Origin: Nitrospirota bacterium
Lineage (GTDB): Bacteria > Nitrospirota > Nitrospiria > Nitrospirales > UBA8639
Direction of reading: 5' to 3'
Length of the DNA stretch: 8,365 bases
NCBI GenBank assembly: GCA_003233615.1
Contig: QIMB01000063.1
Location: forward strand, 1-8,365
Both the position numbers and the translations under genes were made by a program. This document shows, in pieces, positions 7,117-8,365 of this stretch. The notes under the pieces are model-generated. The model was not told where the DNA came from and did not search any database. It saw only the letters and a list, made by a program, of their open reading frames with translations. Positions within the stretch are counted from its first letter, which is position 1. Each line of letters starts with the position of its first letter.

Positions 7117-7482
7117 ATGTATCAAGTATTAAGTGAAAGCGAAAATGGAAATATCGGAATCAAAATTGAGAGGAAACTGACACAGGATGATTATAATTTA
7201 TTGAGTCCCTTCATAGACCGACTCAGACAGGAAGTTGGGCCGCTTGGATTGCTCCTCGATATGACCGAATGTGAAGGGCTGAACAGTCAAGCATTGTGGG
7301 AAGATCTGACAGGCCAACTTCACCAATTCCATGAGATTCTTCGGGTGGCGGTTGTGGGTGAACGCCAGTGGATTGAATGCGGCACGAAGGTGTTTCATCC
7401 TTTACGCAAGACGACGGTGAAATACTTTTCACCGGACCAACTGGATGAGGCGTGGAACTGGGTGAAGACGGACGAAAGGTAA
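7117..7482 (+). CDS. SpoIIAA-like STAS-domain protein
   Basis: The 121-residue product matches the SpoIIAA-like family (STAS fold, the group once called DUF3478). Recognisable features are an opening strand MYQVLSESENGNIGIKIER, then the KLTQDDYNLLSPFIDRL helix at 20-36, the LGLLLDM strand at 43-49, ALWEDL at 59-64, RVAVVGERQW at 76-85 and the closing VKYFSPDQLDEAWNWV at 101-116. The whole length is one domain, with no membrane segment. Family members are small cytoplasmic proteins of poorly known function, sometimes linked to stress or lipid/anion binding; they are not established anti-sigma antagonists. No partner kinase, phosphatase or sigma factor lies in the window. The start is fixed by GAGGAAAGG at 7102-7110. 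It is probably monocistronic, since the next gene begins 182 bp later behind AT-rich sequence. Confidence 0.85.
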   Translation: MYQVLSESENGNIGIKIERKLTQDDYNLLSPFIDRLRQEVGPLGLLLDMTECEGLNSQALWEDLTGQLHQFHEILRVAVVGERQWIECGTKVFHPLRKTTVKYFSPDQLDEAWNWVKTDER

Positions 7483-7559
7483 AGAATGTACAAGCTAAAA
7501 GATGAATCCCCGCCCGGAATTCACCAAGAGCATCCCAGAATTTTATTGTCGGATTCCTA

Positions 7560-7570
7560 GGGAAATTCCC
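7560..7570. repeat. Perfect short palindrome GGGAAATTCCC
   Basis: An 11-bp dyad lies 105 bp upstream of the nucleotidyltransferase-like start, followed by T-rich sequence (7575-7591). It could be an operator half-site pair, or the stem of a weak terminator for the STAS gene. The stem is too short and AT-centred for a confident terminator call. Confidence 0.25.
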
Positions 7571-7582
7571 AGTTACTTTTCT

Positions 7583-7637
7583 CTTGTTTTTGACGTATAA
7601 GGTGTATACATAAACCAGCATCTCCCCTTTATACATA
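7583..7637 (+). promoter_or_regulatory. Possible promoter region with two TATACATA motifs
   Basis: TATACATA occurs at 7605-7612 and again at 7630-7637, 25 bp apart. The first contains TATACA, a fair -10 box, with CTTGTT (7583-7588) 16 bp upstream as a poor -35. A better -35-like TTGACG (7590-7595) is too close to the first motif and too far from the second. This is the most promoter-like stretch ahead of the 7665 gene, but the call is weak. Confidence 0.25.
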
Positions 7638-7664
7638 TCTGATCTAAGGAAGGAACAGAATGTC

Positions 7665-8333
7665 ATGAGAGCATCTCATTCCAATGGAGTGTGGTCCATT
7701 ATTCTTGCCGGCGGTGAAGGGGAACGAACCCGTCCTTTCATTCAGGAATGGTTGGGCTGTGCTAAGCCTAAACAATATTGTACGTTCGTAGGGAACCGAT
7801 CCATGCTTCGGCATACGCTAGACCGGGCAGATCGATTGGGAATGCCTCACCAAAAAGTCACAGTTTTGGCAGAGCATCATCTGCCCTATGCCCGTGAGAC
7901 GTTCAATAAACAGAAAGCTGGAGAAATTATTCTTCAGCCACAGAATTGCGATACCGCTGCAGGGATTTTTCTTCCCCTGACCTATGTGCGTGCCAGAGAC
8001 CCCAATGCCACCGTTGTAATTTTCCCATCAGATCATTTCGTGTTTCCAGAGGACCGTTTTGTAGAGACCGTTCGGCGAGCCACTCGTGCGATTCGTGTAC
8101 TCCAGGATCGCATACTACTTCTGGGCGTCCGCCCTACCCATCTGGAATTAGACTATGGTTGGTTGAATGTCGGCGAGATCCTGGGATGGAATGGGAGCTC
8201 CTGCCTTCGGCACGTGGAGTCGTTTATTGAAAAGCCCAGCCCGCTTGAAGCCGTACAAGCCATGTCGAATGGCGCGCTCTGGAATACCTTGGTGATGGTG
8301 GCAAAAGTGAATACGCTCTGGTCGCTAGTGTAG
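7665..8333 (+). CDS. Mannose-1-phosphate guanylyltransferase-like protein, probably C-terminally truncated
   Basis: NTP-transferase (Rossmann-like GT-A) protein resembling mannose-1-phosphate guanylyltransferases, which make GDP-mannose from GTP and mannose-1-P for surface polysaccharides. The nucleotide loop is LAGGEGER at 14-21 with RPF following, then PKQY at 35-38 (catalytic Lys36), QPQNCDTAAG at 91-100, FPSDHF at 120-125 (metal-binding Asp122), YGW at 164-166, FIEKP at 187-191 and ALWNTLVM at 204-211. The frame ends at residue 222 with NTLWSLV and a TAG, just where relatives normally continue by perhaps 80-120 residues. This suggests truncation. The catalytic core motifs are all present, so activity cannot be ruled out. 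The Shine-Dalgarno AGGAAGG (7647-7653) is 11 nt from this ATG and closer to another ATG at 7660 that hits a stop after two codons. GDP-mannose versus another NDP-sugar is unresolved. Confidence 0.8.
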   Translation: MRASHSNGVWSIILAGGEGERTRPFIQEWLGCAKPKQYCTFVGNRSMLRHTLDRADRLGMPHQKVTVLAEHHLPYARETFNKQKAGEIILQPQNCDTAAGIFLPLTYVRARDPNATVVIFPSDHFVFPEDRFVETVRRATRAIRVLQDRILLLGVRPTHLELDYGWLNVGEILGWNGSSCLRHVESFIEKPSPLEAVQAMSNGALWNTLVMVAKVNTLWSLV

Positions 8334-8365
8334 TGTCCTAATTTGATTGTATATTATGAAGTGTT
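8334..8365. other. AT-rich tail at the right edge, possible element boundary
   Basis: Only 8 of these 32 bases are G or C, in sharp contrast to the gene before it. It begins just after the early stop, with TAGTG repeated twice across the junction (8326-8335). This could be ordinary intergenic DNA or the end of an inserted sequence that cut the preceding gene. The window stops before this can be decided. Confidence 0.25.

Noticed and set aside
7223..7666. 147-codon frame on the minus strand
   Set aside because: It is antisense to the STAS gene and its leader, with composition typical of a shadow frame and no recognisable domain.

Overview
The window has roughly balanced base composition and carries seven protein-coding genes in a compact bacterial layout. 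It holds no rRNA, tRNA or CRISPR array, and no transposase gene can be seen. Protein styles (a zinc-type GalT, a GGEGER/PKQY-type sugar nucleotidyltransferase, a SpoIIAA-like STAS protein) fit a Gram-negative environmental bacterium. A Nitrospirota-like autotroph is my best guess, but it rests on general resemblance and is low confidence.

Left and centre (91-6039, minus strand): four co-oriented genes with gaps of 11, 49 and 9 bp look like one operon, in transcription order galT-like, acetate kinase (ackA), trehalose synthase/glycosyltransferase (treT) and phosphoketolase (xfp). Phosphoketolase splits fructose-6-P or xylulose-5-P to acetyl-phosphate, and acetate kinase turns that into acetate plus ATP. 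TreT interconverts trehalose with NDP-glucose plus glucose, and the GalT-family enzyme moves nucleotidyl groups between NDP-hexose and hexose-1-phosphate. Together they read as a route from stored sugar (trehalose/NDP-glucose) to hexose phosphate and then to acetate and ATP, or in the other direction as control of carbon flow into trehalose. That integrated role is inference.

Middle (6040-7116): a 209-bp leader upstream of galT, a small acidic uncharacterised gene on the minus strand (6249-6605, with a strong Shine-Dalgarno), then a 511-bp gene-free divergent region. The divergent region contains a short tandem repeat and a GC-rich imperfect palindrome.

Right (7117-8365, plus strand): a SpoIIAA-like STAS-domain protein, then a 182-bp gap with AT-rich promoter-like motifs. 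Last comes a mannose-1-phosphate guanylyltransferase-like gene whose reading frame stops after 222 codons, earlier than I expect for the family. The sequence after the stop is abruptly AT-rich, so the gene may be truncated by a mutation or by a mobile-element boundary near the right edge.
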